Assembly (NCBI GenBank): GCA_033675265.1
Contig: JAUJYZ010001198.1
Location: 168,501-232,500, forward strand
Reading direction: 5' to 3'
DNA length: 64,000 bases
Source: Actinostola sp. cb2023
Taxonomy: Eukaryota; Cnidaria; Anthozoa; Actiniaria; Actinostolidae
The notes beneath the pieces were generated by a model. It made no database searches and was not told where the DNA came from. It saw nothing but the letters and a program-made list of their open reading frames with translations. Positions 10,619 to 22,429 of the stretch are shown piece by piece (positions within the stretch are counted from its first letter, which is position 1; every line of letters starts with the position of its first letter). Both the position numbers and the translations under genes were made by a program.

Positions 10619-13600
10619 ATGGCGGCGGATGGTGTTGAACTGATCGAGTTTTTTCGACCATCTAAAAACGTAAACAACCTGTATGTTACGAATATTAGCA
10701 AGGATTTAAGCGAGGAAGAAGCCCAGGTACTGTATTCCATCCAGAGATGACATATAGTGTTTTGTTGAACGACTATATTTTTTAAATAATTTCGAATATT
10801 GCTACATTTCGGCAACCATAGGAGTTTCATCCTCTTTCAGTGTAAGCTTTTCAAGATGTTTTCCAAGTTTGGTTTGCTGTATGAAGTACAAGTTTTTGAT
10901 GCACGGGAAAACACGTCAGGTTTGTCATGTTATCAAATTTGAAAATGATGATGATAATGATGAAGAGTTCCATAGTGATGATGATGATGATAGTCCAATA
11001 CTGATCTTTTACTAACAATATATCATTAGAAGAAAGACAGACCAGCAGTCGCCATGACAACGATTCGCGTGGATTCCTGTACGCCTTTGTAAAATATTAC
11101 TCCATCAAAGCTGCGGCAAAAGCTAAAAAAGAAACAAATATTAAATATCTGATGGGTGGACAGTACATAAAGGTTAGTAGGGCAAGGTGTCAGTGAGTGA
11201 TTGGTAAGGTGTCAGTAAGTGGTTGGTAAGGTGCCAGTAAGTGGTTGGTAAGGTGTCAGTAAGTGATTGGTAAGGTGTCAGTGAGTGATTGGTAAGGTGT
11301 CAGTAAGTGGTTGGTAAGGTGTCAGTGAGTGATTGGTAAGGTGTCAGTAAGTGGTTGGTAAGGTGTCAGTAAGTGGTTGGTAAGGTGTCAGTAAGTGGTT
11401 GGTAAGGTGTCAGTAAGTGATTGGTAAGGTGTCAGTGAGTGATTGGTAAGGTGTCAGTAAGTGGTTGGTAAGGTGTCAGTAAGTGATTGGTAAGGTGTCA
11501 GTGAGTGATTGGTAAGGTGTCAGTAAGTGGTTGGTAAGGTGTCAGTGAGTGATTGGTAAGGTGTCAGTAAGTGGTTGGTAAGGTGTCAGTAAGTGGTTGG
11601 TAAGGTGTCAGTAAGTGGTTGGTAAGGTGTCAGTAAGTGGTTGGTAAGGTGTCAGTGAGTGATTGGTAAGGTGTCAGTAAGTGGTTGGTAAGGTGTCAGT
11701 AAGTGGTTGGTAAGGTGTCAGTAAGTGATTGGTAAGGTGTCAGTAAGTGGTTGGTGTGGTGTCAGTGAGTGATTGGTAAGGTGTCAGTAAGTGGTTGGTG
11801 TGGTGTCAGTGAGTGGTTGGTAAGGTGTCAGTAAGTGGTTGGTGTGGTGTCAGTGAGTGGTTGGTAAGGTGTCAGTAAGTGGTTGGTGTGGTGTCAGTGA
11901 GTGGTTGGTAAGGTGTCAGTAAGTGGTTGGTGTGGTGTCAGTGAGTGGTTGGTAAGGTATCAGTAAGTGGTTGGTAAGGTGTCAGTGAGTGATTGGTAAG
12001 GTGTCAGTAAGTGGTTGGTAAGGTGTCAGTAAGTGGTTGGTGTGGTGTCAGTGAGTGGTTGGTAAGGTGTCAGTAAGTGGTTGGTGTGGTGTCAGTGAGT
12101 GGTTGGTAAGGTATCAGTAAGTGGTTGGTAAGGTGTCAGTGAGTGATTGGTAAGGTGTCAGTAAGTGGTTGGTAAGGTGTCAGTAAGTGGTTGGTAAGGT
12201 GTCAGTAAGTGGTTGGTAAGGTGTCAGTGAGTGATTGGTAAGGTGTCAGTAAGTGGTTGGTAAGGTGTCAGTAAGTGATTGGTAAGGTGTCAGTGAGTGA
12301 TTGGTAAGGTGTCAGTAAGTGGTTGGTAAGGTGTCAGTAAGTGGTTGGTAAGGTGTCAGTAAGTGGTTGGTAAGGTGTCAGTAAGTGGTTGGTAAGGTGT
12401 CAGTAAGTGATTGGTAAGGTGTCAGTAAGTGGTTGGTGTGGTGTCAGTGAGTGATTGGTAAGGTGTCAGTAAGTGGTTGGTGTGGTGTCAGTGAGTGGTT
12501 GGTAAGGTGTCAGTAAGTGGTTGGTGTGGTGTCAGTGAGTGGTTGGTAAGGTGTCAGTAAGTGGTTGGTGTGGTGTCAGTGAGTGGTTGGTAAGGTGTCA
12601 GTAAGTGGTTGGTGTGGTGTCAGTGAGTGGTTGGTAAGGTATCAGTAAGTGGTTGGTAAGGTGTCAGTGAGTGATTGGTAAGGTGTCAGTAAGTGGTTGG
12701 TAAGGTGTCAGTAAGTGGTTGGTGTGGTGTCAGTGAGTGGTTGGTAAGGTGTCAGTAAGTGGTTGGTGTGGTGTCAGTGAGTGGTTGGTAAGGTATCAGT
12801 AAGTGGTTGGTAAGGTGTCAGTGAGTGATTGGTAAGGTGTCAGTAAGTGGTTGGTAAGGTGTCAGTAAGTGGTTGGTAAGGTGTCAGTAAGTGGTTGGTA
12901 AGGTGTCAGTGAGTGATTGGTAAGGTGTCAGTAAGTGGTTGGTAAGGTGTCAGTAAGTGATTGGTAAGGTGTCAGTGAGTGATTGGTAAGGTGTCAGTAA
13001 GTGGTTGGTAAGGTGTCAGTAAGTGGTTGGTAAGGTGTCAGTAAGTGGTTGGTAAGGTGTCAGTAAGTGGTTGGTAAGGTGTCAGTAAGTGATTGGTAAG
13101 GTGTCAGTAAGTGGTTGGTAAGGTGTCAGTGAGTGGTGTCAGTAAGTGGTTGGTAAGGTGTCAGTAAGTGGTTGGTAAGGTGTCAGTGAGTGGTTGGTAA
13201 GGTGTCAGTAAGTGGTTGGTGTGGTGTCAGTGAGTGGTTGGTAAGGTGTCAGTAAGTGGTTGGTGTGGTGTCAGTGAGTGGTTGGTAAGGTGTCAGTAAG
13301 TGGTTGGTGTGGTGTCAGTGAGTGGTTGGTAAGGTCAGTAAGTGGTTGGTAAGGTATCGTCGTAAAGTGGTAAGTGGTAAGGTGTCAGTGAGTGATTGGT
13401 AAGGTGTCAGTAAGTGGTTGGTAAGGTGTCAGTAAGTGGTTGGTGTGGTGTCAGTGAGTGGTTGGTAAGGTGTCAGTAAGTGGTTGGTGTGGTGTCAGTG
13501 AGTGGTTGGTAAGGTGTCAGTAAGTGGTTGGTAAGGTGTCAGTGAGTGATTGGTAAGGTGTCAGTAAGTGGTTGGTAAGGTGTCAGTAAGTGGTTGGTAA

Positions 13601-16600
13601 GGTGTCAGTAAGTGGTTGGTAAGGTGTCAGTAAGTGGTTGGTAAGGTGTCAGTGAGTGATTGGTAAGGTGTCAGTAAGTGGTTGGTAAGGTGTCAGTAAG
13701 TGATTGGTAAGGTGTCAGTAAGTGGTTGGGTGTGGTGTCAGTGAGTGGTTGGTAAGGTATCAGTAAGTGGTTGGTAAGGTGTCAGTGAGTGATTGGTAAG
13801 GTGTCAGTAAGTGGTTGGTAAGGTGTCAGTAAGTGGTTGGTAAGGTGTCAGTAAGTGATTGGTAAGGTGTCAGTGAGTGATTGGTAAGGTGTCAGTAAGT
13901 GGTTGGTAAGGTGTCAGGAAGTGGTTGGTAAGGTGTCAGTAAGTGGTTGGTAAGGTGTCAGTAAGTGGTTGGTAAGGTGTCAGTGAGTGATTGGTAAGGT
14001 GTCAGTAAGTGGTTAATTGGTAAGGTGTCAGTAAGTGATTGGTAAGGTGTCAGTAAGTGGTTGGTAAGGTGTCAGTAAGTGGTTAATTGGTAAGGTGTCA
14101 GTAAGTGGTTGGTAAGGTGTCAGTAAGTGGTTGGTAAGGTGTCAGTGAGTGGTTGGTAAGGTACATTTATCAGGAAGTGGTTGGTAAGGTGTTAGTGAGT
14201 GGTTGGTAAGGTGTCAGTAAGTGGTTGGTAAGGTGTCAGTGAGTGGTTGGTAAGGTATCAGGAAGTGGTTGGTAAGGTGTTAGTGAATGGTTGGTAAGGT
14301 ATCAGGAAGTGGTTGGTAAGGTATCAGTGAGTGATTGGTAAGGTGTCAGTAAGTGGTTGGTAAGGTGTCAGTAAGTGGTTGGTAAGGTGTCAGTAAGTGG
14401 TTGGTAAGGTGTCAGTAAGTGGTTGGTAAGGTGTCAGGAAGTGGTTGGTAAGGTGTCAGTACGTGGTTGGTAAGGTGTCAGTAAGTGGTTGGTAAGGTGT
14501 TAGTGAGTGGTTGGTAAGGTGTCAGTAAGTGGTTGGTAAGGTGTCAGTAAGTGGTTGGTAAGGTGTCAGTAAGTGATTGGTAAGGTGTCAGTAAGTGATT
14601 GGTAAGGTGTCAGTAAGTGGTTGGTAAGGTGTCAGTAAGTGATTGGTAAGGTGTCAGTAAGTGGTTGGTAAGGTGTCAGTAAGTGATTGGTAAGGTGTCA
14701 GTAAGTGGTTGGTAAGGTGTCAGTAAGTGATTGGTAAGGTGTCAGTAAGTGGTTGGTAAGGTGTCAGTAAGTGATTGGTAAGGTGTCAGTAAGTGGTTGG
14801 TAAGGTGTCAGTAAGTGGTTGGTAAGGTGTCAGTAAGTGGTTGGTAAGGTGTCAGTAAGTGGTTGGTAAGGTGTCAGGAAGTGGTTGGTAAGGTGTCAGT
14901 ACGTGGTTGGTAAGGTGTCAGTAAGTGATTGGTAAGGTGTCAGTGAGTGATTGGTAAGGTGTCAGTAAGTGGTTAATTGGTAAGGTGTCAGTAAGTGATT
15001 GGTAAGGTGTCAGTAAGTGGTTGGTAAGGTGTCAGTAAGTGATTGGTAAGGTGTCAGTAAGTGGTTGGTAAGGTGTCAGTAAGTGATTGGTAAGGTGTCA
15101 GTAAGTGGTTGGTAAGGTGTCAGTAAGTGATTGGTAAGGTGTCAGTAAGTGGTTGGTAAGGTGTCAGTAAGTGATTGGTAAGGTGTCAGTAAGTGGTTGG
15201 TGTCAGGTGTAGGTGTCAGTAAGTGGTTGGTAAGGTGTCAGTAAGTGGTTGGTAAGGTGTCAGTAAGTGGTTGGTAAGGTGTCAGTAAATGGTTGGTAAG
15301 GTGTCAGTAAGTGGTTAATTGGTAAGGTGTCAGTAAGTGGTTGGTAAGGTGTCAGTAAGTGGTTGGTAAGGTGTCAGGAAGTGGTTGGTAAGGTGTTAGT
15401 GAGTGGTTGGTAAGGTGTCAGTAAGTGGTTGGTAAGGTGTCAGTGAGTGGTTGGTAAGGTATCAGGAAGTGGTTGGTAAGGTGTCAGTGAGTGGTTGGTA
15501 AGGTATCAGGAAGTGGTTGGTAAGGTATCAGTGAGTGATTGGTAAGGTGTCAGTAAGTGGTTGGTAAGGTGTCAGTAAGTGGTTGGTAAGGTGTCAGTAA
15601 GTGGTTGGTAAGGTGTCAGTAAGTGGTTGGTAAGGTGTCAGTAAGTGGTTGGTAAGGTGTCAGTAAGTGGTTGGTAAGGTGTCAGTGAGTGGTTGGTAAG
15701 GTGTCAGTAAGTGGTTGGTAAGGTGTCAGTGAGTGATTGGTAAGGTGTCAGTAAGTGGTTGGTAAGGTGTCAGTAAGTGGTTGGTAAGGTGTCAGTAAGT
15801 GGTTGGTAAGGTGTCAGTGAGTGGTTGGTAAGGTGTCAGTAAGTGGTTGGTAAGGTGTCAGTAAGTGGTTGGTAAGGTGTCAGTAAGTGGTTGGTAAGGT
15901 GTCAGTGAGTGGTTGGTAAGGTGTCAGTAAGTGGTTGGTAAGGTGTTAGTGAGTGGTTGGTAAGGTGTCAGTAAGTGGTTGGTAAGGTGTCAGTAAGTGG
16001 TTGGTAAGGTGTCAGTAAGTGGTTGGTAAGGTGTCAGTAAGTGGTTGGTAAGGTGTCAGTAAGTGGTTGGTAAGGTGTCAGTAAGTGGTTGGTAAGGTGT
16101 CAGGAAGTGGTTGGTAAGGTGTCAGTACGTGGTTGGTAAGGTGTCAATAAGTGGTTGGTAAGGTGTTAGTGAGTGGTTGGTAAGGTGTTAGTGAGTGGTT
16201 GGTAAGGTGTTAGTGAGTGGTTGGTTAGGTGTCAGGAAAGTTTTGGATACAATATGTGTTCTTGTAATTTAACATTGAATCCTTTATGTTTTGTTACAAA
16301 GGTCCAGTTTGCAAATCGCAAGAAGTGCATAGACAAACCAGTTCCACTGTACATGGCAAGATGTATAGAATTAGCAAACTTCTATTTAGGATTCAATGGC
16401 TGGTCAACTAGCATAACTAAGGTACAAACCATACACCAAAGTTTCTTCTAAGATTGCAATGTGATCAATATAATATTAAACACCAAAGACAAACTGAAGA
16501 ACTTTTTTCATTCTAACACAGATGGAGAAACTTGACGAGAAAGAAAACAGTGTTAGTCAAGAAAGTGAAACGTTTATGTTTAGATGTACTGTCAGACTTG

Positions 16601-17208
16601 AGATAAAATCTCACGAATGCTACTGTGAAGGAACTGGTTACGGTGGAGATAGAAGCTTAATATTTAATCAAGGTAAATGGAAACTAGCAAGTATGCTAGT
16701 ATGGGATGCGGTGACTTACATTGTTCTTTATGGCTTGTGTGAACATTACATGTAAATTAATATAGTTTGACTCCAAATATTGACTTTTGACCAAAATCTA
16801 AATTCTCCTTTGGAATTCAAAAAGACCATGACAGGAGAATTTAGTTTTGTATCAGGTCTGACTTACATGTACGTTGTTCTTTCTATTACCTGTAAATTGA
16901 TTTTTAAACTCCAAATATCCACAGAAAAAGAGCCATTAAAGAAACTAGAATTGACTGCTATAGCAAAAAAGGTTGCACACAGACATGCATTTGAGAATGC
17001 ATTCCAAAGAGTAATCATAATCTCATTGGACAATGGCAAAGTAGCAGTTGAAATCAACAAGTCAGATATACCACAGAGCGAAATCAATAGAATACCAGAA
17101 GATGGGCTTATAAAAGTAAATTACAGAGAGGAACTGCCGTCAAGTGATGATGAAATCCATGATGACGATATACTAGTTCAAGCATTGAATGCTATTACTG
17201 AATTCTAA
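10619..17208 (+). CDS. RDM1: RDM1, RAD52 motif-containing protein 1
   Basis: Six exons: 10619-10726, 10841-10919, 11030-11172, 16302-16421, 16522-16672, 16925-17208. They total 885 nt with matching phases, giving 294 aa (human RDM1 is 284). The family member is a DNA-damage-responsive protein with an RRM and a RAD52-like motif, acting in nucleus, nucleolus and cytoplasm. The sequence shows an RRM at about 18-95 (RNP2 LYVTNI at 21-26, RNP1-like RGFLYAFVKYY at 76-86) and the signature CIELANFYLGFNGW at 131-144. The C-terminal HAFENAFQRVIIISLDNGK block and an acidic tail also match the family. The ATG sits in ACAAAATGG and is followed by GCGGCGG. Exon 3's acceptor at 11029 was chosen because it keeps frame. 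Intron 3 is a 5-kb minisatellite. Identity is secure; the exon 2-3 junction is the least certain part. Confidence 0.95.
11180..16235. repeat. 22-bp minisatellite filling RDM1 intron 3, about 230 copies
   Basis: The unit is GTGTCAGTAAGTGGTTGGTA plus AG. Frequent variants are GTGAGT for GTAAGT, GATTGG for GGTTGG and GGTGTGG for GGTAAGG. Blocks of the same variant order recur (compare 11730-12160 with 12410-12840), indicating segmental amplification. The array starts within about 10 bp of the intron's own donor (AAG|GTTAGT at 11173). Almost every unit carries GTAAGT or GTGAGT in the sense strand. Confidence 0.97.
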
Positions 17209-17546
17209 AGTAGGGTTGCCATTGGCAACACTAGAGACCAAAACTGCAATAATAATAATTTATTACTTATATAGCTCTTTATCCAAAGCTCTGAGGTGCT
17301 TAACAATAAATTTAAAAGAATCATTATTTACTAATTAAAAAACTTACTCTATATGAATATTATATAAAATTAATAAAACTTATCATTTCCGTCTCTATTC
17401 AATGTCTCTATTTTATATGCAAGACAGAATGATGGTCGCAGGATAAGTTTCCTGTAACGTTTGTCAGTGACTGGGACATGGTTCCTGAAAGGGACAATAA
17501 TTATTAGTAGTCAACTCTCTTGGAGAAATTCAAGTTGGTAAAGTCG

Positions 17547-17841
17547 ACCAACATTTATTGTATGTTAATGAGGGTTTATCACATAATTTCAAAACTCTTA
17601 GGACAAAAAAATGATTATCATAGCTGGAAAGAGCTCGTTGAAATTAGTACAAATGTGAAGTTTGGAAAAGATTGCTCCACAAATTACGAAGATATGAATT
17701 TTCAAAAATCGGGTTATCATATAAAATTTCGATTTTTGAAAATTCATCTCTTTGTAATTTGTGGAGCGATCTTTTCCAAATTTTTTGTCCTATGAGTTTT
17801 GAAATTACGTGATAAACCCTCATTAAGACATAACAAATGTC
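17547..17841. mobile_element. Palindromic MITE
   Basis: AATGAGGGTTTATCACATAA at the left pairs with its complement GTGATAAACCCTCATT at the right. The inner halves (GATATGAATTTTCAAAAATC and GATTTTTGAAAATTCATCTC) also pair, so the whole element can fold into one long hairpin. Confidence 0.85.
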
Positions 17842-18224
17842 CTTCACGGTAGCGATTACCTTGTTTTGTCCTCACGAATTAATAATGAGTTTTGGGAACA
17901 AAATGTCAAGGCTGGCCATGTTTATTTCATGTACAAAGATTAGGAGTAATCACACAAGACTGTTGGAATAACTGAATCATGTTAAAGTCCATGAGAAAGT
18001 AAAGCTGGAACAAAAAGACAAGTAATATTATTGCTGACAGTAACACACTTCTATATCCCCTTTTTACAACACTTGTCAAATTTCTCGCGAGCTGATTGGA
18101 TAAGAGCCATTGTCGATAAGAGGACAGACGCATAGAATGACGCTCGCGCACGGAACGAGCGCGCGCTTGAATCAGATTTTCTTTCAAATCTATTTGTCGT
18201 TTTGGGAACCTTTTCCGCTTTTCT

Positions 18225-18440
18225 GAGTAAATATTGTAAAAAACAAATCGAACATGGTTTTCCATTGTCTGTACTCTTATCGACAACGGATGACGCCATA
18301 AAATGTTCAAAACTTTGCAGTGAAACAACTCGCTACGCTCGTTGTTCCACTTGAGTTTTGAACATTTTTATGGCGTCATCCGTTGTCGATAAGAGTACAG
18401 ACAATGGAAAACCATGTTCGATTTGTTAAATATCCCTTGG
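18225..18440. mobile_element. Inverted repeat with ~90-bp arms
   Basis: The arm around TCGACAACGGATGACGCCAT (left) reappears inverted as ATGGCGTCATCCGTTGTCGA (right), extending through AAATCGAACATGGTTTTCCA on both sides. The loop holds ACTCGCTACGCTCGTTG. Confidence 0.88.
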
Positions 18441-18504
18441 AAACCACAATTTTGTAAATAATGAACAGTTGTTTGTATCAGCCATGTTATTACGGTAATA
18501 ATAG

Positions 18505-18668
18505 AGTCGTTTTCATATGAGTGAGAAACCTACGGTACCGTGGCACTCAAATGGCTTCCTTTCTGAACCAATCAAAAAGCATGCAGATGCATCTCATCCA
18601 ATCAAACTCTTTCAATATGGCAAGGCGCAGTGCGGTGACAGTTCGGTAACTTTCCCACTTATATGAAA
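18505..18668. mobile_element. AGTCGTTTTC-family MITE, copy 1
   Basis: The left end, AGTCGTTTTCATATGAGTG, and the partly degraded inverted right end match the family seen again at 31.4, 34.1, 43.5, 47.1 and 62.3 kb. The interior carries AACCAATCAAAAAG and CATCCAATCAAAC, two CCAATCA boxes. Confidence 0.85.
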
Positions 18669-18811
18669 AAAAAATTGATTGTAAGTATTTGTATGGTTAT
18701 AAAGTAATATTATTTGTTGCTTGGTAATAGTTAGTACATTACGCCTGAACTGGTCTATTACATAATATTTTGTCTATTTAAAACACATTCTCTTGCAACA
18801 TGTAGGTTCCT

Positions 18812-21385
18812 CTACTCTCTTGTGGAGTACATATCTTTGTCTGCTGGGTTTGATTGGCCGTGATCTCCAACTACTTCCTGCTTTGTTTCTGCTTTATCAC
18901 TTGACTCTACTGCAGATTGTGTTGGTTGGACTTCTACCTTACTGGTCTCCGACGATACTGACATGACAACATCGCTGCTATCAGTAGACTGCTTGTTCTT
19001 GAAGAACCATCCCAGAAAAGGAATATACGACATATAGGAACGTTCATTCTCTTTAAAGTCGAGAGCACTAGTGAAAGAAGATGTCCCCATTTCTTTAGCT
19101 TCTGTCACACCTTCTTTAGGAGTAAGTGGGGCTTCTTTGGGTTCTACATTTACTTCCACTACAGGCAAGGGCTCTGGAGGTTCTTCAAACAATTCCTGTT
19201 CTATAGGCACTGTTGTTTCAGGTTTATCCTCCTCAATTGTTTGGTGATGTTGCTTTTGTTCATCATACATGGTTTTTAACTTTTCGAAGAGGCCTTTGGA
19301 TGTTTCGTATCCTTTCTGGGAGATATGCCAAGCCTTTTGTGGATAGCAAATGGAAAATGCAATAGAACCAAGTCCAGCAGAATAGAAAATTCTTCGGAAA
19401 GGTCTCCCTGGAATTTGAAAAGAACTTAGTTAATTTGGTACTCAGATAAAATAATAATAACAAGATGGTCTATAAGCATTCCCTCGGCGGGCTTCAGCAA
19501 TGAGCCTCAGCGGCACAGAGCACATGTGCCTTGGTACCCAGTTGGCAATTTTTGTGGCCATGAGAAATTAAAGAAAACCCATTTTTCAACTCGGCGTGCC
19601 ACAGGCAACCCGCTGAGTAATAATAATATAATAATTATTATTATTTAAAAAATACAGACCCATACCTTCCCATCATGCTTTGTGCTCTTCGTATACGTAT
19701 ATCATACTTACGTCCTCTTCCTGCTGCTATTGCACCAACCAGGACACCAGTACTGATGGCTGCCACTTTGATTTGAAATGTCTGGTCAGTTGAGATCAAT
19801 TCCATAAATTCTATTTAAAAAATAAGATAAAACAGTATTAGAGAAAATGAAATGTTGCCATTTTAGAGAGGTGTCAGGTCATTTTAGAGAGGTGTCAGGT
19901 CATTTTAGAGAGGTGTCTGGTCATTTTATAGAGTTGTCTGGTCATTTTAGAGAGGTGTCTGGTCATTTTAGAGAGGTGTCAGGTCATTTTAGAGAGGTGT
20001 CAGGTCATTTTAGAGAGGTGTCTGGTCGAGCATCAGAAAGAGTTGCCGATCTTCTAGAGGTGTCTATACACCGAATTGAAATTAATGGCGACCAATTTGA
20101 ATAACTATTGTTCTGGACTGACCAACCTCATGTTCACGTGGAAACACAAAAGCGTTTTCACATGAATGAGAGGTTGGTAATAGTTATTCAAATTGGTCGC
20201 CATATTTCGATTCGGTGTATATAGACAGGTCACTGATCAGTATGACTTTACCAGAGGTTTTCACATTAGCTGTCTGAACCAATGATTGTCCTCTTCCAAA
20301 AATATTCTAAAAAGAAAAACAAATATTCATAATAACTCATTATATAGTGATCTGTTTTTATCATAATATGGCCCATTCTACGAACCAATCAAATTGAAGG
20401 ATTTGGATACCGTGAGTCATGTATGTATGTATCTGATTGTTAACTACCTTGACACTACCCCAGTATCCCATGACTTGTTTTCTTCCAGTGGATACTTTCT
20501 TCTCAAATTCACTTGGTGGTTTCTCCATTACAATCTCTTGAGCAGGAGCTGGCTTATCGTAAATATCCAACTGTGAATAATGGAAAAATGCATGATATCA
20601 CTTATTGCACTTTAGTGATGGGGATGGGAGGGTAGTGGGTTTAGGTTGGAGAATGGGTTTTGCTGAGATTGGGATGTCTGTGGTCTTTGGCTAGCCAGAG
20701 CTTGGGGGGCTTTCATTTATTGGGGGAGGGGTGCCAAGAGTGTTCTATAATTCATTTGTTTAAGGTGGTGATTACACTAGCCCAGTTTTGTTGCAACTTA
20801 CTATCTTGCAATATTAAACTAAAAGCCAGCATTGCGGGAAGTTGCACAAAGGGTGTTACACTACATGTAGCTTAAGGCAGCAAGGCAACACTAGCAACAG
20901 TCATTTCCGACCATTGTGTCAATGACGTCGTGGAAAAAGATGTGAGTTTCTGCGTCCTTGCCAGTCAGGTCTTCATGTAGCTGCACAAAAGTCCTGGCTA
21001 TTGTCGTTCTATGTATTGTTTTTACCTAAAAAACAATAGCCAGGACAATTTGTGCAGCTACACGAAGACCTTGCCCTTCTGCCTTGTCTCGCAATAAAGA
21101 TAAATGTAGTTGCACGGGGATGTACTTGGTAAAACAGCCGCTTAAGGGCAAGACATAGTTTGTACGTACTTCCATTGGATGGACGTTCTTGCCTGCACTG
21201 GCTGCAGCCTGCACTGATGGAAGAAACAATCCAGCTACTGGTAGTGAACTGACGGCTAATATCCTTGCCTACAAAACAACAACACAAATGTACCAGAAAC
21301 TCTATGAATGGACTATAAATTTAAAGCTACAAAATGTAAAATTACAAGTAAAAATTGTACAAAAACTTACCATTTTGGTCGCCAT
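18812..21385 (-). CDS. MICOS complex subunit MIC26/MIC27 (ApoO/ApoO-like family)
   Basis: Six exons in transcription order: 21385-21371, 21268-21170, 20570-20448, 20306-20252, 19810-19712, 19407-18812. They total 987 nt with consistent phases, giving 328 aa. The family sits in the mitochondrial inner membrane, binds cardiolipin and shapes cristae junctions within MICOS. A short hydrophobic leader (ARILAVSSLPVAGLF, residues 6-20) is followed by DIYDKPAP. A glycine-rich membrane segment lies at about 111-128 (AISTGVLVGAIAAG) and a second at 137-153 (IFYSAGLGSIAFSICYP), as in ApoO proteins. The C-terminal tail (157-328) is acidic, Pro/Glu-rich and much longer than in human APOO (198 aa) or APOOL (268 aa). 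The start codon lies in AAGATGGCGACC. It shares a short divergent promoter with SLC22A18. MIC26 and MIC27 cannot be told apart here. Confidence 0.92.
19858..20028. repeat. 21-bp minisatellite in the MICOS gene's intron 4
   Basis: About eight copies of GGTCATTTTAGAGAGGTGTC plus A or T. Because the period is a multiple of three, a false HFREVSG-repeat frame appears. Confidence 0.95.
20055..20228. mobile_element. Inverted repeat adjoining the 21-bp array
   Basis: CTATACACCGAATTGAAATT pairs with AATTTCGATTCGGTGTATAT-type sequence at the right end, and ACCAATTTGAATAACTATTG pairs with AATAGTTATTCAAATTGGTC. The minisatellite unit (AGAGGTGTC) touches its left edge, so the array may have grown from the element's flank. 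Confidence 0.8.
20957..21075. mobile_element. Inverted repeat in the MICOS gene's intron 2
   Basis: AGGTCTTCATGTAGCTGCAC and GTCCTGGCTATTGT are matched in inverse order by ACAATAGCCAGGAC and GTGCAGCTACACGAAGACCT, with a loop of about 25 bp. Confidence 0.85.
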
Positions 21386-21549
21386 CTTGGAATCGACCCA
21401 GTCTACCACGGCCAAATCTCCGCGATCCACAAAGTTTGCGGGCTCAAACTCAAGACAAAAAAATGTAGACTAACCGAAAAATCAGTTGTTTTATTTAGAG
21501 CTTGTTTAATTATTACAAATGTGATTCCAGCAGAGATCCGTAAAACATA
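21386..21549. promoter_or_regulatory. Putative bidirectional promoter, MICOS gene / SLC22A18
   Basis: Only 164 bp separate the two divergent start codons (21385 on the minus strand, 21550 on the plus strand), so one short region must hold both core promoters and both 5' UTRs. No TATA box is evident. The minus-strand start codon overlaps a YY1-type string, AAGATGGCGAC. The existence of a shared promoter is inferred from geometry. Confidence 0.75.
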
Positions 21550-22373
21550 ATGAAGAAGGAGTCCAATATACACAAACGTGAAGTCATGAACGAACAAACC
21601 GGCGTTTTCAACGAGATCAAGGACAAGGAATCTGGTGCCACGACACAAGACGGTGTCAAACTCAAAGAAGAAGTTTCTCCATTCAATAAAAACTTTGTGC
21701 TGATTTGCACTCACTTCAATGCAATTTTATACTCTATGTGTTTTTGGATACAACTCGGGGTTTTACCGGTAAGATCTTTGTTTGTTTATATTAAGCTTAT
21801 GCATGGATCAATTCCAGCTGTTACCATCCCCCCCCCCGGGCTGACCCCCGGGGATTTGTATTTTTTTCTTCTTGGGACTACAAATTCCCTGCCGCTGGGC
21901 CGCCAGAAATAACAAATTCCCCGCCCCAGGGCAACGGAAAAGCAACCAACAATTGAATAATATTAAAGGCATGTTTAATAATAAAGCTAGACACCTTTTA
22001 GAAAGAATTATTGACCATAACAGTAGAGATAAGAAGTCATCTGCCTTTTTTTAATCAAAGAAAGCCTTTAACTTTGCAAGACCTTGTTTTTCAAGCCAAT
22101 CGGCGACAAAAGTAGTCTCTTTACCGGCAAATTCCATTATTATGAATTCCTCCATTAATTATATGCTCGGTCAAGTTATCCCCGCCCCCCACCCCCGGGG
22201 CAACCACGTTGTTGTACAAAATCCCCGCCCCTGGGACACAGGTCCTTACAAATCCCTGGGGTATGCCGGGGGGGGGGGGGGGGGGGGGGGGATGGTAACA
22301 GCTGGAATTGATCCATGCATTACTTGTAAATGTGCATAATTTTAAATATTTATGCATCAGTCAATTCCAGCAA

Positions 22374-22429
<56 letters not shown>

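Larger units (their letters stand above)
17209..18811. other. Convergent intergenic region between RDM1 and the MICOS gene
   Basis: Contains a plausible RDM1 poly(A) signal, AATAAA at 17305-17310, and three inverted-repeat elements listed separately. No additional gene seen. Confidence 0.6.
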
